Of a stretch of DNA of 18,659 nt, positions 1 to 8,259 are shown in pieces. A program made the position numbers and the translations under genes. Numbering within the stretch: position 1 is the stretch's first letter; every line of letters starts with the position of its first letter. Where the stretch lies: positions 797,281 to 815,939 of the forward strand of contig QEOQ01000439.1 of assembly GCA_010279815.1 (NCBI GenBank), given 5' to 3'. Under the pieces are notes generated by a model. That model did not search any database. It was not told where the DNA came from and worked only from the letters and a program-made list of their open reading frames with translations. The DNA comes from Brachionus plicatilis. Its lineage: Eukaryota > Rotifera > Eurotatoria > Ploima > Brachionidae.

Positions 1-1293
1 CATGTAGTGCGTCGAACCTTTAATAGTATTTTTTTAACATGGAAGGGGTTAATGTCTGTGCATGCACTTTACATATGACTTTGGGTATTAATGCACGCGT
101 TCCCCAACACGGAATTACGGTAATTAGAAAATTTTATTCTAAAAGTAAATTAAATGAAAACTCTAGTCAACTTTGAATTTAAACTATTCTAATTCTATTG
201 TTTTGTTTTTTATTTGAAAATAAATTCTTTTTTTTGATTCAATAAAATATTTCGTTAATAATTCTCTATAAATTTTAAACAATTTATTTATTTTTCTAAA
301 TATCAAGTAATTTATATCAATTTTTTAAAATTGAATCTATTTCTTAGATCACCTTAGTGAAACTTTAAATAAGGTACAAGAACAAAGAAACTATATCAGC
401 TAAATTTAGTCTTAGACTGTTAACCCTCGGATAAGGTTAAATTAATAATACTCAGTTTAAGTGATTTTTGATTTTTATTTTATTAAATGATAAAATAAAA
501 CTTATGACAAATACGGCAATAGGCCAAGGTAAACGTTTTATATTGTTTGTGGAAATATTCGAATTAGACGAATATAGTATTATATTTTTAAAGTAAAAGA
601 AATAATTAAAAAACATCAATCACAAATCAAGAAAATATCAAATACAATTTTAAAAGTAAGAAAGATTGTAGACAATGGTCATTGCGATAACGATGAAACT
701 TTGTATTAGTTTAATTTAATCAAAACATCAAGATAAATAACTTGATAAATTATTGAATTTTAGGATCGGAGATCATAGTAACAAGACCTTAACAAAAAAA
801 GTTGTTATTGTTTTTAAATTTTAAACTTATTCAATTTAATGTGGTAGAACTGTCATGATAACGTTTAAATTGACATTTATTCCTTTTTTTTTATTCATGT
901 AGCCATGTCAATGGTAGAATGATTCGGTAGTCATTATTTTGTTAGTTTTTTGCTTTAAACTTCAGGCGTTTAAGGTAAAATTTAATCTATTAAAAATAAC
1001 AATTTTTTTCAAGATTAAGTGAGGTTTGATTATCTAAAAGTAGAAAAATAATTGTAATCTAAATAATATTATCTGCCATATTTTGAATTTTTTAAAACTA
1101 TTCCATTGAATATTTAGTAGTAGATTTCAAAAAATTTTTGATTAAGATTTTCTAAACTAAAAAAAATTATCTAATTGACTCATTTATATTATTTTTTGTT
1201 CACAAGACTTTGGAAAAAAAATGACCCCAAAATATTATCATTTTTGATCTAAAATTTAAGATTTAATAAAATTTAAAAAAACTTTTGTTTTAG
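1..1293. other. AT-rich stretch upstream of the plus-strand channel exon; no gene seen
   Basis: There is no open frame of note and no recognisable repeat. I searched it for the first exon of the downstream channel gene (a His-Gly motif followed by a hydrophobic TM1 helix) and found none in any frame. Its last bases, acttttgttttag at 1281-1293, are a good splice acceptor, so at least the 3' part is probably intron. The first 120 bases are less AT-rich but unassigned. Confidence 0.5.
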
Positions 1294-2659
1294 TTATATT
1301 TATGTCGCTGAAAACTTATTTTTCGTATCCATTTTCAACAAGTGTCAGTATTTATGAAACAAATTTGGACGATTTTCCTGCTATAACATTTTGCAATATA
1401 AATTCATTCAACACTAGTAATGAGAATACAGCTAATGTTTTAAATAAAACTTTAAGCGAGAACAATCTTACTTTAGAAATAAATCCTAGTGAGGAATCAC
1501 CTGCAATAAATGAAGTTCAAAGAAGTTATAAATTAATTGCGGCTAACATATTGAATGACTTATTTTTAAGAATAATAACTAGAAGGGCAACAGAAACATC
1601 CAAACTTGAAGATCTAGTATTTAGCTGTTATTTTAATGGTCAAAAGTGTGATTCAAGAGATTTTCAAAGATTTTATGTTTTTGGCTATAATCAATGCTTT
1701 ACTTTCAACAAAAAATTCAATTCTTCAACTTCCATCAAGAAAACAAGTAAAACTGGACCAGAAAGTGGACTTATGCTGGAAATATTTACTGGACATCCTG
1801 GACAACAAGATTTGTTTGTTGAAAAAAGAGGTCTTTATTTGGCTGTGCATAATAACAGTGCTGATCCAGCGGTAAGTTTTGAGGGCATCAAATTACCTGT
1901 TGGTACATCGGCAGAAATCGGCATCAAAAGAACTTTTTATAGAAAACTAAGTGAACCTTTTAGCAAATGCCGGAAAGACACTCTAACAGTTTTTAGTGAT
2001 GATCCAGAAATTTACAATAGAACTGTAAAATCAGGTGTTTATACCAGAAAAATTTGCTTCGAAATTTGTTTATTATTTAAATATATCATTCCCAAATGTA
2101 ACTGCAGTGATCCTCGAATCCAGACTGGTGATTTAAATTTTAAATTTTGCACAACTTTCAAGGAAATAGATTGTATTGAGCATGTCAGAAAACATTTCGA
2201 TTCTGAAGATTTGTCTTTAACTTGTGGAAAAGAATGTCCAGTCAGTTGTGATACAATGGAATATACTTATCAGCAATCTTATTCTGACTATCCGACCCAA
2301 TATTATTATGAAGTCATCAAAAAGCAGGACAATCTCAAAAATAAATTTGAAAATTCAACTTTTGATTCATTCAAACAAAGTACTTTGATGGTCAATGTAT
2401 TTTATCAAGAGCTGTCCTCAACATTTGTTGAAGAGACAAGATTGATACGACCTTTTGATTTAGTAGCATCAGTAGGTAATTTTAGATTTAAAGATTTTAA
2501 AATTCTAAAAAATAAAACTTTTATCAAGGTGGTTTATTGGGTCTTTTTCTGGGATGTTCGGTTCTTACTTTTATGGAACCGATTTCATTTTTCATTGAAC
2601 TCGGATACAAACTTATTAGTGTAAAAAATCAAATCAACGCAAGTCAAGCGAAATTTTAA
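1294..2659 (+). CDS. DEG/ENaC-family cation channel subunit, exons 2-3 (5' partial)
   Basis: This encodes most of an amiloride-sensitive/degenerin-type channel subunit, a two-helix plasma-membrane protein with a large cysteine-rich extracellular loop that forms trimeric Na+-selective channels. Exon 2 is 1294-2475, after acceptor ttttag, and exon 3 is 2529-2659, ending in TAA. The 53-bp intron 2476-2528 starts GTAAT and ends CAAG, and both exon junctions are phase 1. Visible family marks are the post-TM1 block KTYFSYPFSTSVSIY, DDFPAITFCN, QCFTFN, the cysteine run KCNCSDP, CGKECPVSCDTMEYTY and, in exon 3, TM2 with GGLLGLFLGCSVLTF, where G-C-S sits at the G-x-S selectivity-filter position. About 437 residues are encoded here. 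The N-terminal exon (HG gating motif and TM1) is not in the window, so the gene starts further left or has lost its 5' end. An unspliced open frame starts at ATG 1302, but that is mid-protein. Ligand and ion specificity cannot be read. Confidence 0.9.
2476..2528 (+). other. 53-bp phase-1 intron of the plus-strand channel gene
   Basis: The boundary reads GTAG|GTAAT at the donor and ATCAAG|GTGG at the acceptor. Removing the intron restores the conserved I/V-G-G-L-L-G-L-F start of TM2. Reading through it instead gives an out-of-frame tail lacking TM2. The minus-strand paralog has an intron of equal length at the same site. Confidence 0.9.
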
Positions 2660-3126
2660 ATTTTTCGAATTTCGGCCTAATCCAAATCAAGAAATTTTGG
2701 CTGAAGTTTAATTTAATGATAAAATTATTTTAATTTTTATTTTCAATTTCATTCTTTTGTTCTAAAATTTAAAATGAGTTTAAATAAAATTGTGCTTGAA
2801 AAATTATCAGTTGAGCGATTGATGTATTTTTTAAAAAAGATTATTAATTATGAAAAATAATAATTAGAAAATAAACCTAGAAAAATAACAAAAAATATTT
2901 ATTTAATTAAATATAAAATAAGGCTTATATTTTCTATAGGAGCAAATTTATTATTTTTTTTTTCAAATATTTTTTTTTTCGTATATTCAATAAAAAATTA
3001 TTTAATTTATGATTTATAGCAGCTTTTTTTATTGCAAACAGGAGCAGAATTAATTCATGAGAATCAAAGATAAATTGATAAGTTTTTACTCATTAGCTCG
3101 CTAATTAATTAATTTTTACGACATGC
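2660..3126. other. 3' flank of the channel gene; AT-rich, no gene seen
   Basis: It holds long A and T runs and the possible poly(A) signal given separately. No frame gives a recognisable product. Confidence 0.5.
2783..2788 (+). promoter_or_regulatory. possible polyadenylation signal AATAAA
   Basis: AATAAA lies about 125 bases after the stop codon of the plus-strand channel gene. In DNA this AT-rich such hexamers are common, so position is the only support. Confidence 0.3.
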
Positions 3127-3430
3127 ATGGTTGCGTCTGGAAAGAGTAACGTAGAAGCTACGAAAGAAAGTTGTCGTTTTTATTTAAACACAAGCAATTG
3201 GAATTCGTTCGATGAATTCATAAAATGGAGTGACTCAAATAAAATTATAGAAATCAACAAAGAGTGTTGGCAGTTAAGTAAATGTTCTTGTCAATATTGG
3301 AAAAAAAATTCGTTTATAAGCATGCAATTGGTATCGCATATAATATTGAATTACTAACTTTCCCAACACTTGATTTGAGAATCAAAAAAAATGCTTAAAG
3401 AAGTCGCCGTAAAAAAGCCTTACCAGCTTT
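3127..3430 (+). pseudogene. Relic of a SWIM zinc-finger protein, probably Mutator-like transposase C-terminus
   Basis: The open frame 3127-3357 contains CWQLSKCSCQYWKKNSF, the first half of a SWIM zinc finger (CxCx(n)CxH). The second half lies in another frame from about 3309: KHAIGIAYNIELLTFPT, then an in-frame TAA at 3396-3398 and a basic tail RSRRKKALPAFE. In MULE transposases a SWIM finger near the C-terminus is typically followed by such a Lys/Arg-rich tail. The frame change falls at the codon of the third zinc ligand, which is lost (a Tyr codon stands before the His). No DDE domain is visible upstream. The MULE assignment is an inference; another SWIM protein is possible. Clearly non-functional. 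Confidence 0.6.
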
Positions 3431-4348
3431 TGAAAGAAATTCAATTGGACCTTTAAATCATGAACTTTTTAAAGTAAAGGAATTATTAACTAAAAGAATT
3501 GTCAAAATATTACAGGAAATCTTTATACCACTTGCTGTTTTTTAAATCAAAAATGAAAATAGAAAACTAATTAACAAGTCAAAACAAAAAATTGCTAAGA
3601 TTTAAATTTTGAAATAAAACTTATTAGAAAAGTTTTTTCTTTTTTTTTCTCATCTTAAGGTTATATTGCCTTGAAATATTAAAAAGATAAAATTAATATA
3701 AATAGAGATTTCCAATATGTTTTAAATGAATTATAGATATAAAAATTGAAAATACTTAATTATTGTTAAAAATTTGTAAAATAATTTAAAAAATAAAAAA
3801 TTTAATAAATAATAAAGAAAAAAATTTTGGCATAATTGAAATAAATTTATTTATTCAACATTTATTTTCTTTTTTTCTAGAGCTTAATTATTTTCTTTTT
3901 TAAATTCAAATTTGAATTTGAATTCAATTATTTTTCTGGGTTTAAGTTCAAACTCAAATTTAAAAATAAATTTAATTATTCAAAAGTAAGTTCAAATGTT
4001 TTTATTTGCAACACTAGCAGCAGTGAAAAGTCTAAATTTTTTTATTTTATGCATTATTTTTAGATGCTCATTATCGAGAAAGAAAAAAAAAATTTCTGAT
4101 AGACGATATCTAATAAAACATTTAAACGAATAAAAAAATTTTTAAATGCATTTTACTTAAGAAACATATAAATAATAAAAATAAGTAAAATAAAAATTTT
4201 GAGGAAGTAATTTCTTAAACTTTGTTGGTGTTAGTAGTCAAAAATAAATATTCAAAAAAATTAATTTATTCTCTAAATCTTTTAGAATGAAATAAAATTT
4301 TTTCATCTTAAACTTTGAGCTAAAATGTTATTTTGCCTTTTATTGTAA
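3431..4348. other. AT-rich stretch with no identified gene
   Basis: The SWIM relic's frame stays open without homology I recognise until TAA at about 3543. After that there are only A/T-rich tracts. At 3903-3918 is a perfect 16-bp palindrome (AATTCAAATTTGAATT), in a run of related AAATTTGAA-type words, probably chance composition. Confidence 0.4.
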
Positions 4349-4483
4349 ATTTGGCTCAAAATTCACGTTAGAGTCCAGAAGGAAGCACCGACCAACACAA
4401 CACCCACCTCAGTAATAGGTCAACAAACAGAAAAAGACGCAAAAACATTTCAGTTTGCAGTACCCTTAAAGATTAAACCATAA
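4349..4483 (+). other. Coding-looking island, unidentified
   Basis: Forty-four codons stay open from 4349 to TAA at 4481-4483, with clearly higher GC than the flanks. The residues (for example QKEAPTNTTPTSVIGQQT) look like a hydrophilic Thr/Gln-rich tail, but I do not recognise a family. A possible acceptor (cacgttag) precedes 4372. It could be the last exon of a lost gene or of a transposon. It lies just outside the hAT-like element. Confidence 0.2.
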
Positions 4484-4556
4484 AAAAGTCTCCAAAAATA
4501 AAATTTTTTTTCTTTTTACTTAAAATTTATCTCATTGTATCTTTGTAGTTTTATCT

Positions 4557-4564
4557 CTGAGAAG
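4557..4564. repeat. 8-bp target-site duplication, left (CTGAGAAG)
   Basis: It is identical to 8260-8267 beyond the other end of the hAT-like element. It also fits the hAT target preference nTnnnnAn. Confidence 0.85.
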
Positions 4565-4800
4565 AAGTGTTGGATGCGGTCAGACCAAACCGGTCCATTA
4601 GGCGGACGGTTTTAGGCTGTCAATTAGCCGGTCAGCTTCGCGGTCAAAATTTTGGGCGGTAAAAAAAAACTGTTTAACAAAAAAAAGTGATAAGATAATA
4701 AAAAAATAAAAATTTGTGATAATTAAAAATGTTAATTAATTAAAAAAAAAATAAATTCAAAAAAATTTTTATTCAAAAATAAAAAAAAAAAAACAAAATT
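4565..4800 (+). repeat. Left inverted arm of the hAT-like element
   Basis: The arm has a GC-rich tip with repeated CGGTC words (4565-4665), then an A-rich part. It pairs in inverted orientation with 7970-8259. The first 50 or so bases match the tip at 18415 with few changes. Confidence 0.75.
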
Positions 4801-4807
4801 TTATTAA

Positions 4808-4811
4808 GATA
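4808..4811. repeat. 4-bp putative target duplication GATA, left
   Basis: It directly precedes the TG end of the left LTR. The same GATA follows the right LTR at 7659-7662. Ty3/gypsy elements usually duplicate 4-6 bp. Four bases alone can match by chance. Confidence 0.55.
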
Positions 4812-5137
4812 TGTAATACACCCTACGTATCACTTGATCATCAGCTTCTCAACTGATGCGCAATGATAAGTAAGAATTAATACACTTGTCACGTATCCCA
4901 GAAGATAGACGCTTCTAGATGCTGATATAAACATTTATATAATAGCTCACATCTTGTCTTAATTATAAGCCCGTGTTCTTGACACGAACTCATGGGTATA
5001 AATAATGATTCCATTCTCAGTGCTTGGGAGAGATATTTTAGTGATTACACTAACTATATAAATTGTTAGAGCTCAACAATTATTTAATAAACTATTCAAA
5101 AGTATACTTGTTTTATAAGTCATTAACCCGCCTTACA
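4812..5137 (+). repeat. LTR, forward orientation (326 bp)
   Basis: It starts TGTAATACACC and ends CCGCCTTACA, a TG...CA LTR. A TATA box (TATAAATA) is at 4997-5004 and an AATAAA poly(A) signal at 5086-5091, about 50 bp before the end, as expected for U3-R-U5. It is the reverse complement of 7333-7658 with a single difference at LTR position 4 (A here, T there). Confidence 0.9.
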
Positions 5138-5215
5138 TCTTGGTAGCAGCGAATGGTTGCTACCAAGATTTTAAATTGGTAATGTCCGTCTGGAGTGGGT
5201 CAGATATTGGTCCAC
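5138..5215 (+). other. 5' leader of a second, related retroelement, cut off after its start codon
   Basis: It matches the other leader only to 5152, then diverges completely. An ATG at 5182 followed by TCC mirrors the ATG TCC start of gag on the other side, but the next codons differ and hit a stop at 5254 after entering antisense RT sequence. It is best read as the beginning of a different gag variant joined head-on to the truncated pol. The exact junction is uncertain by several bases. Confidence 0.5.
5141..5151 (+). promoter_or_regulatory. tRNA primer-binding site, left copy
   Basis: TGGTAGCAGCG begins three bases after the LTR's terminal CA. TGG is the complement of the tRNA 3' CCA. The sequence resembles initiator-Met-type primer sites (TGGTAKCAGAG), though the tRNA cannot be fixed from this alone. 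It sits in a perfect stem (see findings). Confidence 0.7.
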
Positions 5216-6847
5216 TTAAACGTCGTCAATTCTTGGAAAAGGCCAATTTTCAGTAACCGTCTTCTGGTTTAACTTTCTGTAATCGACACAAAATCTTTTT
5301 GAGTCGTCTTTTTTGGACATCAAGACAACTGGTGCCGACCATGGTGAGCTTGATTGTTCAATGATATTGTTTTCGAGCATGGATTGAACTTCTTTCCTAA
5401 TATAGTCTCTTTCCATAACAGAATTTCTATATGGCCTGATATAGATTGGTGTGTATTCCGTTAGCTTAATGAAATGCTTGTCGACATTAGATTTTTTAAG
5501 ATCTCTTACTTCTGCTGCGAATCTATCTTTTAGAGCATCAATAGCTTGCCTAAAGTGGTTTAGATCATTATCTTTTAGGTCCTCTTGTGGTTTAATAACC
5601 AATTTAGTTTTTGATTTCTCTAGAGGCCATTCGTCCTCGGACAGTTCAAAATCATCAGCGAATTTGATACTACACTCTTCTTCCGTGAGCAGTGAGTCCA
5701 TTTCGTCTTCATCTGAGTTCATCAAGATTATATCGCTCGGAAATTTTATCAATTTTTGACTAGGATTAAGACTAGCACCTGTTTTTATAAACCAATCGAG
5801 ACCTAGAAGTCCATCGCTATCCTCGTGGTCTATTATCAAAAACTCCATAAAGCATACATGACCCTGAATGTCCAGTTTTATTTTTTCTGTTCTGCCGACT
5901 ACCATGCTTATTGTTTTATCAGCTGTTTTAATTTTCGAACTGGATGGTAAAATTCTTAATCCAAAATTATTTACAGTTTTTCTTGAAATAATAGAGCTTG
6001 TGCATCTGCTGTCGATAGCGAATTTAACTGGTTTACCGTCTACAAGACCATTTATTCTCAGTAAGTTACCTGTTGTGCAAACGTATACGTATTCAGTATC
6101 ACGATTACGATTGTTTGTCTCTGGTTCTTCCCTTTCTTCTGCTAAGTATGATTTCTTCGGGTTGCTCCATTTTCCTTTGTTCTGATTCCTTCCATAATTT
6201 GATTTGTTATTGTTCTCGCCGCTAAACAATTTCACTTTGCAATCTGCTTTAATGTGACCTGGTTTTTTACATCTGTAACAGACAGGGATTTTACCTCTTT
6301 CATCTGTTTTTTTATTTACGTATTTTCCTCTATCAACTTCTTTCTCTCTTAAATTATAGAATGATTTTAAGCCCTTCTTATAATTGTTTCTTGAATAATA
6401 AACGGGGACTGGCTTATTAACACTCCACGTACTCCTAATGAATATCCTAGCTTGAGTTATAGCATCGTCAAGTGTCTTGACATTTTTGCTTTCCAACTCA
6501 GCTCTAACGCGGTGGTCAACCGCGTCAAAAAACATCCATACCAACTCGAACTCATCTATTTTTTCGATTTTGTTGGCAATTTGCTGGAATTTCAGAACAT
6601 TTTCCTCATAATTCACGTCCAATTTGATTGCCTTTAATTCGGATCTTAAAGTTCTTTTGACATCGTCTGGCTTATAAGTGGCCAACAGGTGAGATTTCAA
6701 CTCAACCCATGTCAGGTTTTCTTTCTTTTCCTTAAGATTTCTGACCAATTGCAAAGTATTTCCTCTTAAAAATTTGTTAACTGCAGTGACTATGTAATCT
6801 ATTATCAATTCCCATTTTCCGCCTCTGTTTCGACAAGGTAGATCCAT
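5216..6847 (-). pseudogene. Gag capsid end - zinc knuckle - aspartic protease - RT start (Ty3/gypsy), truncated
   Basis: The frame is 543 codons. Residues about 11-140 are a retrotransposon Gag capsid region. A CCHC zinc knuckle (C190, C193, H198, C203) lies in a basic stretch for RNA packaging. A retropepsin-like region follows at about 260-370, with the active-site block at FAIDSRCTSS: the usual D-T/S-G reads D-S-R, so the flap-side Gly is replaced and activity is doubtful. DGLLGLDWF matches the family's second protease block. From about 465 the N-terminal part of Ty3/gypsy RT appears (IRPYRNS, WSAPVVLMSKK, FCVDYRKLNQKT, PFPRIDDV) and stops at a TAA just past the rearrangement junction, before the catalytic YxDD motif. 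RNase H and integrase are missing. Upstream gag continues in another frame with a 43-base overlap. Confidence 0.85.
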
Positions 6848-7308
6848 TCCTCAACTTTATCCTTGTCGTTACCATATAGTTTTAGAATATCATCTATCTT
6901 AAACTGTGGACGCCTATTGAAAACCCTATTTTCCATTGGTGACATGTCTGGTTCAATAACTTGCTGTTGTTGATGAGTACTTTCCGTTGTAGTTGATAAG
7001 CTTGATTGGGGTGGTGATTTTTTGTGATGGCTTGCATCTGGCTGTTCCTTTTCCTTTGCTACAAGTACCGCTCTTTGGGTCAGAAGACTAATTAAAACTT
7101 TCTTAGGAGCCTTAGTAGCCGTTATTTTCTCCAACCAGTCAGCTTGTTCTACTTCTGAACCATTTACTAATGTTCCATTTTCCTCAAGGTAGTGAAAATC
7201 AGTTTCCAAGTGGATCTGAGCTTTTACCATGTGAACAAGTGCCTGAACGGGCAAACTTTCGCAGTATTCCATAGATATTGGTAATGAAAAGAAACTCATT
7301 TTGGACAT
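6805..7308 (-). pseudogene. Gag N-terminal part of the LTR retroelement
   Basis: It starts at ATG 7308-7306, about ten bases inside the primer-binding site, and runs 167 codons. A polar linker (about 85-120, rich in Ser/Thr/Gln) precedes FKIDDILKLYGNDKDKVEEW, which looks like the start of a retrotransposon capsid. The capsid continues in the -1 frame (the downstream 543-codon frame), so gag is broken inside the capsid region around 6810-6830. A programmed -1 frameshift is possible but unlikely, because the shift is inside gag rather than at the gag/pol border and no classic slippery heptamer is seen. Confidence 0.75.
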
Positions 7309-7318
7309 TTTTACTTAT

Positions 7319-7329
7319 CGCTGCTACCA
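7319..7329 (-). promoter_or_regulatory. tRNA primer-binding site, right copy
   Basis: On the minus strand it reads TGGTAGCAGCG, three bases inside the LTR end and identical to the left copy. It is the normal position for priming minus-strand cDNA synthesis of the gag-bearing side. Confidence 0.75.
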
Positions 7330-7332
7330 AGA

Positions 7333-7658
7333 TGTAAGGCGGGTTAATGACTTATAAAACAAGTATACTTTTGAATAGTTTATTAAATAATTGTTGAGCT
7401 CTAACAATTTATATAGTTAGTGTAATCACTAAAATATCTCTCCCAAGCACTGAGAATGGAATCATTATTTATACCCATGAGTTCGTGTCAAGAACACGGG
7501 CTTATAATTAAGACAAGATGTGAGCTATTATATAAATGTTTATATCAGCATCTAGAAGCGTCTATCTTCTGGGATACGTGACAAGTGTATTAATTCTTAC
7601 TTATCATTGCGCATCAGTTGAGAAGCTGATGATCAAGTGATACGTAGGGTGTATAACA
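7333..7658 (-). repeat. LTR, reverse orientation (326 bp), 5' LTR of the gag-bearing side
   Basis: Read on the minus strand it begins TGTTATACACC and ends CCTTACA. The TATA box lies at 7466-7473 and the AATAAA signal at 7379-7384. It could drive the minus-strand gag frame. It mirrors 4812-5137 with one mismatch. Confidence 0.9.
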
Positions 7659-7662
7659 GATA
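7659..7662. repeat. 4-bp putative target duplication GATA, right
   Basis: It follows the outer end of the right LTR directly and matches 4808-4811. Confidence 0.55.
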
Positions 7663-7673
7663 TAAAAAAATCA

Positions 7674-7773
7674 AGTACCAATTTCCAACGACCAACAACC
7701 TACAACTACCAACGGCTAACATCAAATAACCAACAACTTCCAACGTCCAACAAGTACTAGCAACCAACAACCA
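7674..7773 (+). repeat. CCAAC-rich imperfect short repeat tract
   Basis: About 100 bases are built from CCAAC/CAAC words with 4-10 base spacers (CCAACGACCAACAACC and variants). It belongs to the interior of the hAT-like element and has no open frame of interest. Confidence 0.6.
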
Positions 7774-7854
7774 AAAATTTTTATTTTTTTTTTTGTATAA
7801 AATTTTTTGTTTTTTTTTTATTTAATACAATTTTTAGTTTTGTTTTTTTATTTA

Positions 7855-7959
7855 CAGTAATGCTACGATAAACTGTTTTTACGAAATTTTACGTAATTTT
7901 ACTAAATTTTGGAAATTTTACGTATAATTTCGTAAAAACAGTTTATCGTAGCATTACTG
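7855..7959. mobile_element. Short palindromic MITE with TA target duplication
   Basis: The ends are CAGTAATGCTACG and CGTAGCATTACTG, flanked on both sides by TA. The arms pair almost perfectly for about 45 bp and only a short AT-rich centre does not, so the whole 105 bp can fold as one hairpin. The TA duplication suggests a Tc1/mariner-type transposase in trans. It is nested in the hAT-like element. Confidence 0.7.
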
Positions 7960-7969
7960 TAATAAAATA

Positions 7970-8259
7970 TTTATTTTTTTTTTAATTTTTTACAAAAATT
8001 TTTTTGAATTTATTTTTTTAATTAAAAACTGTTTTTTTTTTTCAATTAATAAACATTTTTAATTAAATTTTTATTTTTTTATTATCTTATCACCTTTTTT
8101 TTTGTTTAAACAGTTTTTTTATTCGGTCCAAAATTTTGATCGCCAAGCTGACCGGCCAAATGACCGCCCGTTTAAAGGTTGTCCGGCTTATGCGGACACG
8201 GTCACGGTTTCTAAAAATTTTGGCCGGTTAAGTGTCCGCTTGTATGGATCCCAACACTT
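7970..8259 (-). repeat. Right inverted arm of the hAT-like element
   Basis: It is the inverted partner of 4565-4800. It shares the AT-rich block with GATAAGATAATAAAAAA and the GGTCAGCTT.GCG.TCAAAATTTTGG block on the minus strand. Its outer GC-rich part is longer than on the left. Confidence 0.75.

Larger units (their letters stand above)
4812..7658 (-). mobile_element. Ty3/gypsy-type LTR retroelement with inverted LTRs, truncated pol
   Basis: Order on the plus strand: LTR (forward), PBS and leader, a junction near 5215, antisense start of RT, protease, gag, leader, PBS, LTR (reverse). A normal element has direct LTRs and ends TG...CA. Here both outer ends are the TGT(A/T)ATACACC U3 end. RNase H, integrase, most of RT and the polypurine tract are absent. 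The Gag-zinc knuckle-protease-RT order and sequence style are Ty3/gypsy. The near-identity of the two LTRs implies a recent insertion. The shared GATA flank argues for one integration event rather than two unrelated insertions. It is non-autonomous as it stands. Confidence 0.85.
4565..8259. mobile_element. hAT-like non-autonomous DNA transposon with long inverted ends, hosting nested insertions
   Basis: The ends read AAGTGTTGG (4565) and CCAACACTT (8259), flanked by a perfect 8-bp duplication. This 8-bp class and a (T/A)AGTGTTGG terminus are typical of hAT elements. Inverted similarity runs well past the tip: a GC-rich GGTC/CCGG-rich block, then a shared AT-rich block containing GTGATAAGATAATAAAAAA. 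That makes inverted arms of about 240 bp (left) and 290 bp (right). No hAT transposase is present. Removing the retroelement and the short MITE leaves roughly 730 bp, so the original was a long-TIR non-autonomous element. A near-identical tip is found at 18415. The arms have diverged from each other in the GC-rich part. Confidence 0.8.

Noticed and set aside
1636..1875. 79-codon plus-strand frame
   Set aside because: It overlaps the channel exon in another frame; it is a shadow.
3362..3370. CCCAACACT as a hAT right end
   Set aside because: It is part of the SWIM-relic coding sequence, without matching flanks.
3903..3918. 16-bp perfect palindrome as a regulatory site
   Set aside because: A/T-rich palindromes of this sort are expected by chance in such DNA, and no gene is nearby.
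5451..6185. Two plus-strand frames of about 100 codons each
   Set aside because: They are antisense shadows of the gag-pol frame.
4812..7658. Reading the two 326-bp repeats as TIRs of a DNA transposon
   Set aside because: Each has TG...CA ends, a TATA box, a poly(A) signal and an adjoining tRNA primer-binding site, and the interior encodes gag, protease and RT. They are LTRs in unusual orientation.
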